Of a DNA stretch of 64,000 bases, positions 26,472 through 34,248 are shown in pieces. The stretch's first letter is position 1. Every line of letters begins with the position of its first letter. Source of the stretch: JASHSH01 sp036490215 (GTDB lineage Bacteria; Pseudomonadota; Alphaproteobacteria; Rhodospirillales; Magnetospirillaceae); contig DASXEH010000093.1 of assembly GCA_036490215.1 (NCBI GenBank), forward strand, positions 62,001 to 126,000, given 5' to 3'. The position numbers and the translations under genes were made by a program. The notes below the pieces were generated by a model that saw only the letters and a program-made list of their open reading frames with translations, ran no database searches and was not told where the DNA came from.

Positions 26472-27314
26472 ATGCCCACCCCCGACATCATTGCCACCAT
26501 CGACCAGGCCTGGGAAAAGCGCGCCGAAATCACGCCCGCCACCAAAGGCGCCGCGCGCGAGGCGGTCGACGCGACGCTGGAAGCACTCGATGCCGGTCAG
26601 GTGCGCGCCGCCGAGAAGACCGCGAGCGGCTGGCAGGTCAATCAGTGGACCAAGAAGGCGGTGCTGCTCTCGTTCCGCCTCAACGATAATTCGCTGATCG
26701 CCGATGCGCCGGGTGGCGCCAATTGGTGGGACAAGGTGCCGAGCAAGTTCGTCGGCTGGGGCGAGAACCGATTCCGCGCGGCCGGTTTCCGCGCCGTGCC
26801 CGGATCGGTGGTGCGCCGCGGTGCGCATATCGCATCGGGCGTGGTGCTGATGCCGAGCTTCGTCAACATCGGCGCCTTCGTCGATTCGGGCACCATGGTC
26901 GACACCTGGGCCACCGTCGGCTCCTGCGCGCAGATCGGCAAGAACGTGCATCTGTCGGGCGGCGCGGGCATCGGCGGCGTGCTGGAACCGTTGCAGGCCG
27001 GACCGGTGATCATCGAAGACAACTGCTTCGTCGGCGCGCGTGCCGAAGTGGCCGAAGGCGTGGTGGTGGAAACCGGCGCGGTGCTGTCGATGGGCGTCTA
27101 TCTCGGCGCCTCGACCAAGATCGTCGACCGCGCCACCGGCGAAGTGTTCATGGGCCGCGTGCCGGCCTATTCGGTGGTGGTGTCGGGCACGATGCCCGGC
27201 AAGCCCCTGCCCGACGGCTCGCCCGGCCCGAACCTCTATTGCGCCGTGATCGTCAAGCGCGTCGATGCGCAGACGCGCTCGAAGACGTCCATCAACGAGC
27301 TGCTGCGCGACTGA
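26472..27314 (+). CDS. dapD: Tetrahydrodipicolinate N-succinyltransferase
   Basis: Catalyses the succinylation step of lysine and diaminopimelate synthesis. The 280-residue product has the helical N-terminal domain (residues 1-100, with LSFRLNDN) and a left-handed beta-helix of hexapeptide repeats (about 105-235: RRGAHIASGVVLMPSFVNIGAFVDSGTMVDTWATVGSCAQIG, in parts) with the DapD-specific GGVLEPLQAGP loop. TATAAT at 26444-26449 may be the -10 of its promoter. dapE follows after one base. Confidence 0.95.
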   Translation: MPTPDIIATIDQAWEKRAEITPATKGAAREAVDATLEALDAGQVRAAEKTASGWQVNQWTKKAVLLSFRLNDNSLIADAPGGANWWDKVPSKFVGWGENRFRAAGFRAVPGSVVRRGAHIASGVVLMPSFVNIGAFVDSGTMVDTWATVGSCAQIGKNVHLSGGAGIGGVLEPLQAGPVIIEDNCFVGARAEVAEGVVVETGAVLSMGVYLGASTKIVDRATGEVFMGRVPAYSVVVSGTMPGKPLPDGSPGPNLYCAVIVKRVDAQTRSKTSINELLRD

Positions 27315-27315
27315 G

Positions 27316-28458
27316 ATGGCGTTCACTGATCCACTGCCGCTTGCCCAGGCGCTGATCCGGAAGCCGAGCGTCACGCCGGCCGACGCCGGGGCAATGGGCG
27401 TGCTGGAAGAGGCGCTGACCAAACTCGGCTTCACCTGCACACGGCTGACTTTCGGCGCCGACGCCAATCGCCCGCCGATCGAAAATCTCTATGCGCGGCT
27501 GGGCAAGACGGGCCGCAACTTCTGCTTTGCCGGACATACCGATGTGGTGCCGGTGGGCCAGGGCTGGACAACCGAGCCCTTCGGCGCGCAGGTGCGTGAC
27601 GACCAGCTGTGGGGCCGCGGTGCCGTCGATATGAAGGGCGCGATCGCCTGTTTCGTGGCCGCCGTGGCGCGGGTGCAGGCCGAGGGCAAGCTGACGGACT
27701 CGGTCAGCCTGCTGATCACCGGCGATGAGGAAGGCCGCGCGCTCGACGGCACCAAGCGCGTGCTCGAAGCACTGGCGGCCAAGGGCGAAAAAATCGATCT
27801 CTGCGTCGTCGGCGAGCCGACCAATGTATCGGCTGTGGGCGATATGGTGAAGATCGGCCGGCGCGGCAGCCTGGTCGGACGGTTGCGCGTGTTCGGCACG
27901 CAGGGCCATTCCGCCTATCCGCATCTCGCCGACAACCCGATCCCGCGGATCATGGATATGCTGCGCGCGATCACCGCCGAGCCGCTGGATCACGGTAACG
28001 CCCATTTCCAGCCCTCGACCATCGCGATCACCACGATCGATGTCGGCAACACGGCGAGCAATGTGATCCCCGCCGAAGCACGCGCGCGCTTCAACATCCG
28101 CTTCAACGATAGTCACACCGGCAAGAAGCTCGAGGAACGATTACGCAAGACACTGGCCGCCGTGGGTGGCGAGCACGAACTCGAGGTGGAAGTGTCGGGT
28201 GAGAGTTTCCTCACCGCGCCCGGCCCGCTGACCGCCGCGTTGACGGCCGCGATTACCGCCGAGACTGGCAAGACGCCCGAGCTCTCGACCACCGGCGGCA
28301 CCTCGGACGCCCGCTTCATCAAGAATTATTGCCCGGTGGCCGAGTTCGGGTTGGTCAGCCGTACGATGCACAAGACCGATGAGCGCGTGGCGCTCAACGA
28401 TTTGGAGACGCTGACCCGCATCTATGCGCGGCTGCTGACGGCGCTGCCCACCGGGTGA
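27316..28458 (+). CDS. dapE: Succinyl-diaminopimelate desuccinylase
   Basis: A zinc hydrolase of the M20 family that removes succinate from N-succinyl-diaminopimelate. The 380-residue product shows the metal ligands in FAGHTDVVPVG, GRGAVDMKG and TGDEEG, the EPTN motif, a lid domain (about 180-295) and the C-terminal HKTDE motif. ATG 27316 lies one base after the dapD stop, so the pair is coupled. Length is typical. Confidence 0.95.
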   Translation: MAFTDPLPLAQALIRKPSVTPADAGAMGVLEEALTKLGFTCTRLTFGADANRPPIENLYARLGKTGRNFCFAGHTDVVPVGQGWTTEPFGAQVRDDQLWGRGAVDMKGAIACFVAAVARVQAEGKLTDSVSLLITGDEEGRALDGTKRVLEALAAKGEKIDLCVVGEPTNVSAVGDMVKIGRRGSLVGRLRVFGTQGHSAYPHLADNPIPRIMDMLRAITAEPLDHGNAHFQPSTIAITTIDVGNTASNVIPAEARARFNIRFNDSHTGKKLEERLRKTLAAVGGEHELEVEVSGESFLTAPGPLTAALTAAITAETGKTPELSTTGGTSDARFIKNYCPVAEFGLVSRTMHKTDERVALNDLETLTRIYARLLTALPTG

Positions 28459-28462
28459 TGAA

Positions 28463-29041
28463 ATGTTGACCCGTCAGGAATTTGCCGCCGCGATGGCCGG
28501 CGTGCGCGGCATCGTCCGCCTCGATCCGAAAGCCTTCGCCTTCTTCAATGCCACCCATGAAGGGTTCTGGCGCTCATTCTGGGCGGCGGCGATCCTGACG
28601 CCGTTCACCGCCGTGGCTGTGGTGCGCGAAGCGATCATCGAGCCGCCACCATCGCTGGGGCGCTTCATTGCCTTCCAGATCATCGGCTATGTCATGGGCT
28701 GGCTGCTCTTCCCGCTCTTGATGGTGCGCGTCGCCGATATGCTGGGCCGGCGCGACCGCTATTTCCATTACATCGTCGCGCTCAACTGGTTCCACCTGAT
28801 CGAGATCGTCTTCTGGGGGCCGCTGCTGGTGCTGGGCATGGCCGACATCTTGCCGCCCGCGATCGAACAGGTTCTGGCGCTGTTCGTGATGGTGGCGTTG
28901 CTCGGCTATGAGTGGTTCATCACGCGGCATACGCTGAAAGTGGAAGGCGGCACCGCCGCCGCATTGGTGGCAATCGACCTGCTGCTGGGCCTGGTGATCG
29001 ACCGGCTGTCGGACACCCTGCCGACCATGACCTTCACCTGA
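28463..29041 (+). CDS. Hypothetical polytopic membrane protein
   Basis: A 192-residue protein with about four to five hydrophobic helices (near residues 38-56, 67-86, 110-130, 137-152 and 162-180), no signal peptide, and an aromatic-rich middle (YFHYIVALNWFHLIEIVFWGPLL). It resembles YIP1-like membrane proteins but I cannot assign one. It starts four bases after dapE and is probably cotranscribed with it. It is the last host gene before the integrated element. Confidence 0.7.
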   Translation: MLTRQEFAAAMAGVRGIVRLDPKAFAFFNATHEGFWRSFWAAAILTPFTAVAVVREAIIEPPPSLGRFIAFQIIGYVMGWLLFPLLMVRVADMLGRRDRYFHYIVALNWFHLIEIVFWGPLLVLGMADILPPAIEQVLALFVMVALLGYEWFITRHTLKVEGGTAAALVAIDLLLGLVIDRLSDTLPTMTFT

Positions 29042-29049
29042 CCCTGCTT

Positions 29050-29079
29050 CCTGGCCCCGCTTCACCTGGCCCCGCTTCA
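29050..29079. repeat. Tandem 15-bp repeat, two copies
   Basis: CCTGGCCCCGCTTCA occurs twice head to tail, directly upstream of the split tRNA-Leu gene, with partial copies on both sides. It is probably slippage in intergenic DNA. Confidence 0.7.
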
Positions 29080-29108
29080 CCTGATCGTCGCCGCGCCCGC
29101 GAATCTGC

Positions 29109-29114
29109 TATAAG
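29109..29114 (+). promoter_or_regulatory. Probable -10 box of the host tRNA-Leu gene
   Basis: TATAAG lies 20 bases before the first tRNA base, a usual distance for a tRNA promoter. No good -35 match is seen at 16-18 bases. After the integration any transcript from here runs through the 5' tRNA half into the element's integrase. Confidence 0.4.
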
Positions 29115-29134
29115 GAAGCCGTTGCCGCACCGGC

Positions 29135-29175
29135 GCCCGCTTGGTGAAATTGGTAGACACAACGGACTTAAAATC
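29135..29175 (+). pseudogene. tRNA-Leu(UAA), 5' half, split by integration
   Basis: GCCCGCTTGGTGAAATTGG begins a tRNA-Leu: acceptor 5' strand GCCCGCT, D-arm, and anticodon stem-loop ACGGA-CTTAAAA-TC with anticodon TAA. After base 29175 the sequence leaves the tRNA and becomes AT-rich element DNA. The missing half lies at 54942-55002, where AGCGGGC pairs perfectly with this acceptor strand. Joined at the 13-base core, the halves make one 89-nt tRNA with CCA. Neither junction rebuilds it. Confidence 0.93.
29163..29175 (+). repeat. attL core, 13-bp direct repeat
   Basis: CGGACTTAAAATC, identical to 54942-54954. It covers the anticodon stem 5' strand, the whole anticodon loop and the first two bases of the 3' strand. 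The next bases differ (T here, C at attR). This is the left crossover region of the element. Confidence 0.9.
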
Positions 29176-29235
29176 TTGATTCCACACACTTTTATCTTGT
29201 TTTAACGCATATAAATCAATATATTAGTCATCGAG

Positions 29236-29253
29236 AGACGCTCTTGAGCGTCT
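29236..29253. promoter_or_regulatory. Palindrome upstream of the integrase
   Basis: AGACGCTC and GAGCGTCT flank a TT centre: 8-bp perfect arms, 50 bases before the integrase ATG and abutting the arm-type repeats. It could be an operator for integrase control. Confidence 0.45.
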
Positions 29254-29271
29254 AGCACAGTTCTAGCACAG
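29253..29271. repeat. Left arm-type repeats TAGCACAG
   Basis: TAGCACAG occurs at 29253-29260 and 29264-29271, 11 bases apart. The same octamer occurs twice near the right end in the same orientation. Tyrosine integrases bind such short repeats beside the core (established for lambda-type systems); here the role is inferred from number, spacing and position. Confidence 0.6.
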
Positions 29272-29303
29272 AAAGTCCCCTAAAGGGCGGAAAGCGAGGC
29301 TCG

Positions 29304-30593
29304 ATGGCTCGCCACGATATCCTCGGTGGAAAGGTCCAGATTTATCGGCGCGACGAGACGCGGCATTGGCAATGCTCGGCCTCGATCAATGGCAGGCAGC
29401 TTCGTGTGACGACGAAGCACGAGAGTCTGGAGTTGGCGAAGGACTTCGCCGAGGACTGGTATCTTGAGCTGCGCGGCAAGCTCAAGCGCGGCGAACTCAA
29501 TTCAGGCAAGACGTTCAAGGAAGCGGCTGATCGCTTCCTGCACGAATACAACGTGATCACGCGAGGACAGCGCAGCCCGCGCATGATCGAGCAGTACAAG
29601 TCGAAGATCGACCTCTACCTCAATCCATTCTTCGGAAAGAAGTGGCTCTCCGAGATAACGCCGGCACTGGTGCAGGACTATCGCATCGAGCGTCACGAGA
29701 AGATGAAGGGCCGGGGGGATAAAGCGCCTTCCGTCAGCACGATGCACAAGGACATCGTGACGCTGCGGCAAATCCTAAAGGGTGCCGTACGCAACGGCTG
29801 GCTTGATCGTATGCCAGATCTTTCGGAGCCATATCGCAAAAGCCCGAAGGTATCTCACCGCGCTTGGTTCTCCCCCGAGGAGTACGAGCAGCTTTACACC
29901 GCTACACGCAAACGCGCGAAGCGGCCTCCAAAGAAAAGCTTCAAATGGCAAAACGAACAGCTGCACGACTATGTGCTGTTCATGGTCAACACCGGGCTTC
30001 GCCCCGACGAAGCCAGACGACTCGAATTCCGGGATGTAAAAATTGTCGATGACGAGGCGACACGAGAGACCATTCTTGAAATCACGGTGCGCGGCAAGCG
30101 CGGCACCGGCTACTGCAAAAGCACTCCCAATGCAGTGCGCTACTTCAAGCGCATTCGCGACCGGTTAAGACCAGCCAACATTGGTCTGGTCGAGGGAGAG
30201 AAGTCAGCGGTCAAAAATGGAAGGTCCGCCCACATGGGCGGCCCCTCTGCCAAGGGTGAAAGCCCCATCATGGTAAAGACACAGCCGACTGACCGGCTGT
30301 TTCCAACTCCGGTGAGCCGAATCTTCAGAAGGGTGCTCAACGACAAGGATTTAAAGTTGCTGGTCGACCGAGAGGGGAATCCAAGGTCGCCCTATAGCTT
30401 GCGGCACACCTACATCTGTTTCCGCCTGACCGAAGGCGCAGATATCTACCAACTCGCCAAAAACTGCCGCACATCGGTTGAGATGATCGAGAAGTACTAT
30501 GCTTCTCATATCGCAAGCAGCCTCGATGCGGCGGCAATCAATGTATTCAAGAAGGCCATCCGCAAGGAAGTCCAGGAAGAGGCCAAATCATAG
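29304..30593 (+). CDS. int: Tyrosine recombinase / integrase of the element
   Basis: A 429-residue phage-type integrase. It has an N-terminal arm-binding region, a SAM-like core-binding domain (about 70-150: KEAADRFLHEYN, QYKSKIDLYLNPFFG) and a catalytic domain with the first arginine in NTGLRPDEARRLEF, the box SPYSLRHTY and the tyrosine in SVEMIEKYYASH. ATG 29304 has AAAGCGAGG upstream. It lies 128 bases inside attL and reads inward. It is predicted to recombine in the anticodon loop of tRNA-Leu(UAA) and may be transcribed from the interrupted host tRNA promoter. Confidence 0.92.
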   Translation: MARHDILGGKVQIYRRDETRHWQCSASINGRQLRVTTKHESLELAKDFAEDWYLELRGKLKRGELNSGKTFKEAADRFLHEYNVITRGQRSPRMIEQYKSKIDLYLNPFFGKKWLSEITPALVQDYRIERHEKMKGRGDKAPSVSTMHKDIVTLRQILKGAVRNGWLDRMPDLSEPYRKSPKVSHRAWFSPEEYEQLYTATRKRAKRPPKKSFKWQNEQLHDYVLFMVNTGLRPDEARRLEFRDVKIVDDEATRETILEITVRGKRGTGYCKSTPNAVRYFKRIRDRLRPANIGLVEGEKSAVKNGRSAHMGGPSAKGESPIMVKTQPTDRLFPTPVSRIFRRVLNDKDLKLLVDREGNPRSPYSLRHTYICFRLTEGADIYQLAKNCRTSVEMIEKYYASHIASSLDAAAINVFKKAIRKEVQEEAKS

Positions 30594-30629
30594 GGTTTTC
30601 GTCAGGGTTAGGGTCCTCGACCAACCCCA

Positions 30630-30658
30630 TTGGCGAATTGCCCTTGCGAGGCTATAGA
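30630..30658 (+). promoter_or_regulatory. Promoter of the element-borne tRNA-Leu
   Basis: TTGGCG at 30630-30635 and TATAGA at 30653-30658 are 17 bases apart. The tRNA begins 11 bases after the -10 box. This gives the rescue tRNA its own transcription, independent of the host copy. Confidence 0.6.
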
Positions 30659-30669
30659 TGGAGTCGGTT

Positions 30670-30965
30670 GCGGGCGTGGTGAAATTGGTAGACACAACGG
30701 ACTTAAGCTACGTTTGAGTGCCCTTCGGGAAATCGAAGGAGCAGAACTGCCCAAAGTCGGGGAAACCTTTCAAATGGCAATCCCGAGCCAAGCCCATGAG
30801 CGGGAAGGTGTAGAGACTAGACGGGCAGCACCTAAAGCGGCGACGCCACGGTGAAGGGATAGTCCAGACCACAAAGGCCGGAAGGTCGCGGTGAAAGCCG
30901 TAGTTGGTACGAAAATCCGTAGGGTCGAAAGACCTGTGCCGGTTCAAGTCCGGCCGCCCGCACCA
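30670..30965 (+). tRNA. tRNA-Leu(UAA) interrupted by a group I intron
   Basis: Exons 30670-30704 and 30912-30965 join to an 89-nt tRNA-Leu with anticodon TAA. The acceptor stem GCGGGCG/CGCCCGC is perfect, the anticodon stem is ACGGA/TCCGT, the long variable arm is GGGTCGAAAGACC-like, the T-arm contains GGTTCAAGTCC, and CCA is encoded. From the eighth base through U34 the 5' exon is identical to the host copy, but the acceptor and variable arms differ, so it is a diverged homologue and not a recent duplicate. It should read UUA and UUG codons and replace the destroyed host gene. Confidence 0.93.
30705..30911 (+). ncRNA. Group I intron in tRNA-Leu(UAA), IC3-like
   Basis: The 207-nt insertion lies between U34 and A35 of the anticodon, the same place as the cyanobacterial and plastid tRNA-Leu(UAA) intron. 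Core elements are readable in order: P (GGGGAAACC), Q (AATCCCGAGCCAAGCC), R (GGTGTAGAGACTAGACGGG) and S (AAGGGATAGTCCAGACC). It ends in G at 30911. The exon end ACTT can pair with GAGT at 30716-30719, giving the required U.G pair at the 5' splice site. No endonuclease frame fits, so it relies on self-splicing only. Splicing is inferred from the family. Confidence 0.92.
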
Positions 30966-31048
30966 CTTGCTTCGTCAGACTTGAATCTTTCCTCTCAATC
31001 AGCAGGTAGCTTCGATGGAATAAACATTGGACGATATGGGGGCGATAC

Positions 31049-32782
31049 TTGAAAGTACGACACATCAGAATCCAAAACTTCCGCGGCATCAAATCGCTCT
31101 CTTGGCGCGTTAAAGGCGACTTCAGTTGCATTATCGGCCCCGGTGATACATGCAAATCGACGGTCCTATCGGCGGTAGACTATGCCTTGTCTCCGCGTGT
31201 CGCTCTGGCGATCGATGATGCGGACTTTTATGACCAGGATGTTGAGAATCCGATACTCATCCAAGTGACGCTGGCTGACTGGGATGAGAGCAGCCCCGAT
31301 ATCGCGACCTTCTTTCAAGAATCGAAGTACGCCCAGTTTAAGTGTGGGCTATCTGATACGGGGCCTCTCGACGAGCCGACCGAAGGTGGAATAGTTGCCG
31401 TCTCTATATCGCTTCGCATTGACAAGAGTCTCGAACCGAAATGGTGGGTCGTTAAGGGGCCGGATAGTTCGGACGAACAGGACCGCAAGGCAATCTTCGC
31501 GCCGGACCGCGCGATTCTTGGCCTAACCCGTCTCGATACATATTCAGACGCCCACTTTGCTTGGGGGCGGAACAGCGTTCTGACGCGCCTAAGCGAGCAT
31601 AGTCAGAACGATCTCAATGCCCTCCTTTCCGCGCTAGCGCGAGAGATGCGGCAAAGCGATATATCGCTCAATGCCAGCGTCATCGCATGCCAAACCGTTG
31701 CCGATGCGGTGAAGACAGAATCGATAAAGACCGGCGTCAAACTCGCCAGCCTTTCTCCCAAATTGGATATTCAGCGGCAATCGACTACTGGTGGGGCAAT
31801 ATCGCTGCATGAAGGAAATGTTCCACTCCGACACAAAGGTAGTGGCTCCAAAAAATTAATTGCTGCCGCCATGCAGATGAAGCTGCATGACGGGAAAAAC
31901 ATATCCCTGATCGATGAAATCGAATCTGGATTGGAGCCTCACCGCATTCGGGGCCTGATTTTCAAGCTCAAGAATTCTCCGCAACAGATCTTCACGACGA
32001 CACACTCGCCCGTCGTTCTACGAGAACTTATCGTTGGAGAAAACGACCTTTACGTTTGCAAACGTAGTGCCGACGGTGTTGTGACGATTGAGAGCCTGGC
32101 TACCGTGCCGGACGTTCAAGGGGCCGTTCGCTCCAATGCAGAAGCATTGCTGGGAAGCAAAATAGTTGTGTGCGAAGGGCCAACGGAGATTGGACTCCTT
32201 CGTGCATACGATAAATTTCGGCTAGATCAATCCGACCCTCCAGTTTGGACCTTGGCTACTTCCTACTTCAACGCAGGGGGCGGGGGAAAAATCAAATCTG
32301 CGGGTCCGAAATTAGCTGCTTTGGGATATAAGACCGCAGTTCTTTGCGACAACGACGCTGCGGATCAGCTCAGCGTTACCGATATCGCGACCCTCAGGGT
32401 GTCAGGCATCCATATTTGCCAATGGGAAACGGGCAACTCGACAGAGCGCCAACTTCTCATAGAAATGCCGTGGAATTCCGTGCCGGCGCTTTTGTCTACA
32501 ATCGGCGAAAGCCATGACACACTCGAACTATCGACGATTATCAATTTAATCCAGCGGAATCCAGGCACGGCCTCCCTGGCCCTCGGCGCCGACTCGAACG
32601 GATGGCCCGAAAGCATCGCCTTGCGGCAGATCATAGGCGATCTAGCCAATGAGCATTCTTGGATAAAAAGAATCGACTACGCCGCCAAGGTATTTCGTTT
32701 TGCGCTTCCACTGCTGGCTGAAACCTCTGTCATCAGATCGCGCCTTTCCGATCTATGGACCTGGATTCAACAGAATGAGTGA
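31049..32782 (+). CDS. gajA: Gabija-like GajA, OLD-family ATPase/TOPRIM nuclease
   Basis: GajA of the Gabija anti-phage system is a DNA-nicking nuclease kept inactive by nucleotides. The 577-residue product matches its size (about 578) and layout: N-terminal ABC-type ATPase with Walker A IIGPGDTCKST (near 29-38), signature KGSGSKKL, Walker B ISLIDEIESGLEP and TTTHSP, then a C-terminal TOPRIM domain with VVCEGPTE and LCDNDAAD. The start is TTG with GGGGG upstream. The next gene overlaps it by eight bases and is a UvrD-like helicase, as in Gabija. It follows directly behind the rescue tRNA. Confidence 0.82.
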   Translation: MKVRHIRIQNFRGIKSLSWRVKGDFSCIIGPGDTCKSTVLSAVDYALSPRVALAIDDADFYDQDVENPILIQVTLADWDESSPDIATFFQESKYAQFKCGLSDTGPLDEPTEGGIVAVSISLRIDKSLEPKWWVVKGPDSSDEQDRKAIFAPDRAILGLTRLDTYSDAHFAWGRNSVLTRLSEHSQNDLNALLSALAREMRQSDISLNASVIACQTVADAVKTESIKTGVKLASLSPKLDIQRQSTTGGAISLHEGNVPLRHKGSGSKKLIAAAMQMKLHDGKNISLIDEIESGLEPHRIRGLIFKLKNSPQQIFTTTHSPVVLRELIVGENDLYVCKRSADGVVTIESLATVPDVQGAVRSNAEALLGSKIVVCEGPTEIGLLRAYDKFRLDQSDPPVWTLATSYFNAGGGGKIKSAGPKLAALGYKTAVLCDNDAADQLSVTDIATLRVSGIHICQWETGNSTERQLLIEMPWNSVPALLSTIGESHDTLELSTIINLIQRNPGTASLALGADSNGWPESIALRQIIGDLANEHSWIKRIDYAAKVFRFALPLLAETSVIRSRLSDLWTWIQQNE

Positions 32783-34235
32783 GGCGGTATATAGGGCATT
32801 AGCTAACGCCTCCTCCGGTTTTGTCGAGGCCCCCGCTGGCTGCGGCAAAACAGAAGCGATTGCGCGCGCAGTGGGTTCCTTTTGTACTGGCCGCCAACTG
32901 GTGCTCACACATACTCATGCCGGAGTGGATGCGCTCGGGCTGAGGTTCAAAGAGTTGGGTGTACCTCGTGATCGATACCACATCGATACGATCGCAGGGT
33001 GGTCGTGGGGATGGGTCAGGAAATACCCTGAAAATTCGGAATATCGCGGCTCACTCGAAATTGCTGCGTGGTCCGATGTTTACGGCGCGTTATCGAGGCT
33101 GCTGCAAAAGGATTTTGTGAGACAGGGAGTGCTGAATTCATATTCAGGAATCGTTGTAGACGAATATCAAGACTGCACAGTCCCAATGCACCAACTGATC
33201 GTCGGATTGAAGCAATTGTTGCCTTGTCGAGTGCTTGGCGATGAACTGCAAGGCATCTTCGGATTTCGCGGTGAAGCGCTTGTTTCATGGTCCGATGTGC
33301 GTAGCGAATTCTCGAACGACCTTGGCGTGCTCGATACGCCATATCGATGGATGAAGGTGAACAACGAAACGCTAGGGCGCTGGTTGCTGTCCGCCCGCTC
33401 CGATTTCCGCATGAATAGAGAGCCTGATTATCGACATTCTCCAATAGAACGAATGACGATTCCGTTCACCGAGGTAAGCGCTCAGCTCATTCGCATGACA
33501 CATGAGAAAACCGGCCGCATATGCATTGTGGGGCCCAAAGCTAGGCCACTACCTGCGGGCCTTGAAACCAGTTTGGTCAACAACGGCTACCGTGTTCTGG
33601 AATCCAACGAGCTCGCCGCGCTACGGGAGATAGTCACTAATCTGAGCGATGGCTCGCCCAGCGAGAAGGCGGAGGCAGCAGAAGAATTCCTATTCCGCGC
33701 CTATGGTGGCGTGCGCGATGACGACAAGCGGTTCATAAGCCGACTGCTCAAAGGTGAATCCCAGCGGCCTCGTCGCCAAGATCGCAGAAGTTTGAGCGAA
33801 AAACACCCTTCAGGCGCGACGTCGAGCATGTTGCTCGATCTCTTCCCATATTTAGAAGTTCAAGCCGAAGTGTCGGCGAAGTTGCGAGATTCGATTAGCG
33901 CGTTGAAATGCGTTCTGGAGGAACATCAGCGATCCGGCACGGCTCTCAAGTCACTCTACGCGGACGAGATTGCACGCAGAAAGCATCTAAGCCGCAGCCG
34001 CGTATTCCGCTCCATCGGGAGCACCCTTCTCGTAAAAGGGTTGGAGTTCGACCATGTCGTAGTAGTCCGTAACGCTGACTGGCAACAAAATGATTGGGGT
34101 ACACACCGCGACTTGTATGTCGCTCTCACGCGAGGAAGTAGAACAACAACTCTAATCGATCTCCAATCCCCTCCGCGCGCCCATCTAAACCAAGCCCCAC
34201 CTACTCAGGCGGCAAGACAATTTTCCCTTTTTTGA
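32775..34235 (+). CDS. gajB: Gabija-like GajB, UvrD/PcrA-like helicase
   Basis: A superfamily 1 helicase-like protein of 486 residues (GajB of Bacillus is about 494). Walker A is EAPAGCGKTEA (near 21-26), Walker B VVDEYQD (near 127-133), and late motifs include LLVKGLEFDHVVV and VALTRG. In Gabija, GajB is thought to sense or process DNA made during phage growth and activate GajA. ATG 32775 lies inside the end of gajA, so the two are translationally linked. It converges on the helicase-nuclease gene 13 bases on. Confidence 0.82.
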   Translation: MSEAVYRALANASSGFVEAPAGCGKTEAIARAVGSFCTGRQLVLTHTHAGVDALGLRFKELGVPRDRYHIDTIAGWSWGWVRKYPENSEYRGSLEIAAWSDVYGALSRLLQKDFVRQGVLNSYSGIVVDEYQDCTVPMHQLIVGLKQLLPCRVLGDELQGIFGFRGEALVSWSDVRSEFSNDLGVLDTPYRWMKVNNETLGRWLLSARSDFRMNREPDYRHSPIERMTIPFTEVSAQLIRMTHEKTGRICIVGPKARPLPAGLETSLVNNGYRVLESNELAALREIVTNLSDGSPSEKAEAAEEFLFRAYGGVRDDDKRFISRLLKGESQRPRRQDRRSLSEKHPSGATSSMLLDLFPYLEVQAEVSAKLRDSISALKCVLEEHQRSGTALKSLYADEIARRKHLSRSRVFRSIGSTLLVKGLEFDHVVVVRNADWQQNDWGTHRDLYVALTRGSRTTTLIDLQSPPRAHLNQAPPTQAARQFSLF

Positions 34236-34248
34236 TCGCACACCGACC

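Noticed and set aside
29163..29300. Possibility that attL carries a tRNA 3' half restoring the host gene
   Set aside because: Bases after 29175 (TTGATTCCACACAC...) cannot form the variable arm, T-arm or acceptor strand of a tRNA-Leu.
30705..30911. Group II intron or homing-endonuclease intron in the tRNA
   Set aside because: The 207-nt insert has the group I P, Q, R and S elements and a terminal G. It has no GUGYG-type start and no frame long enough for an endonuclease.
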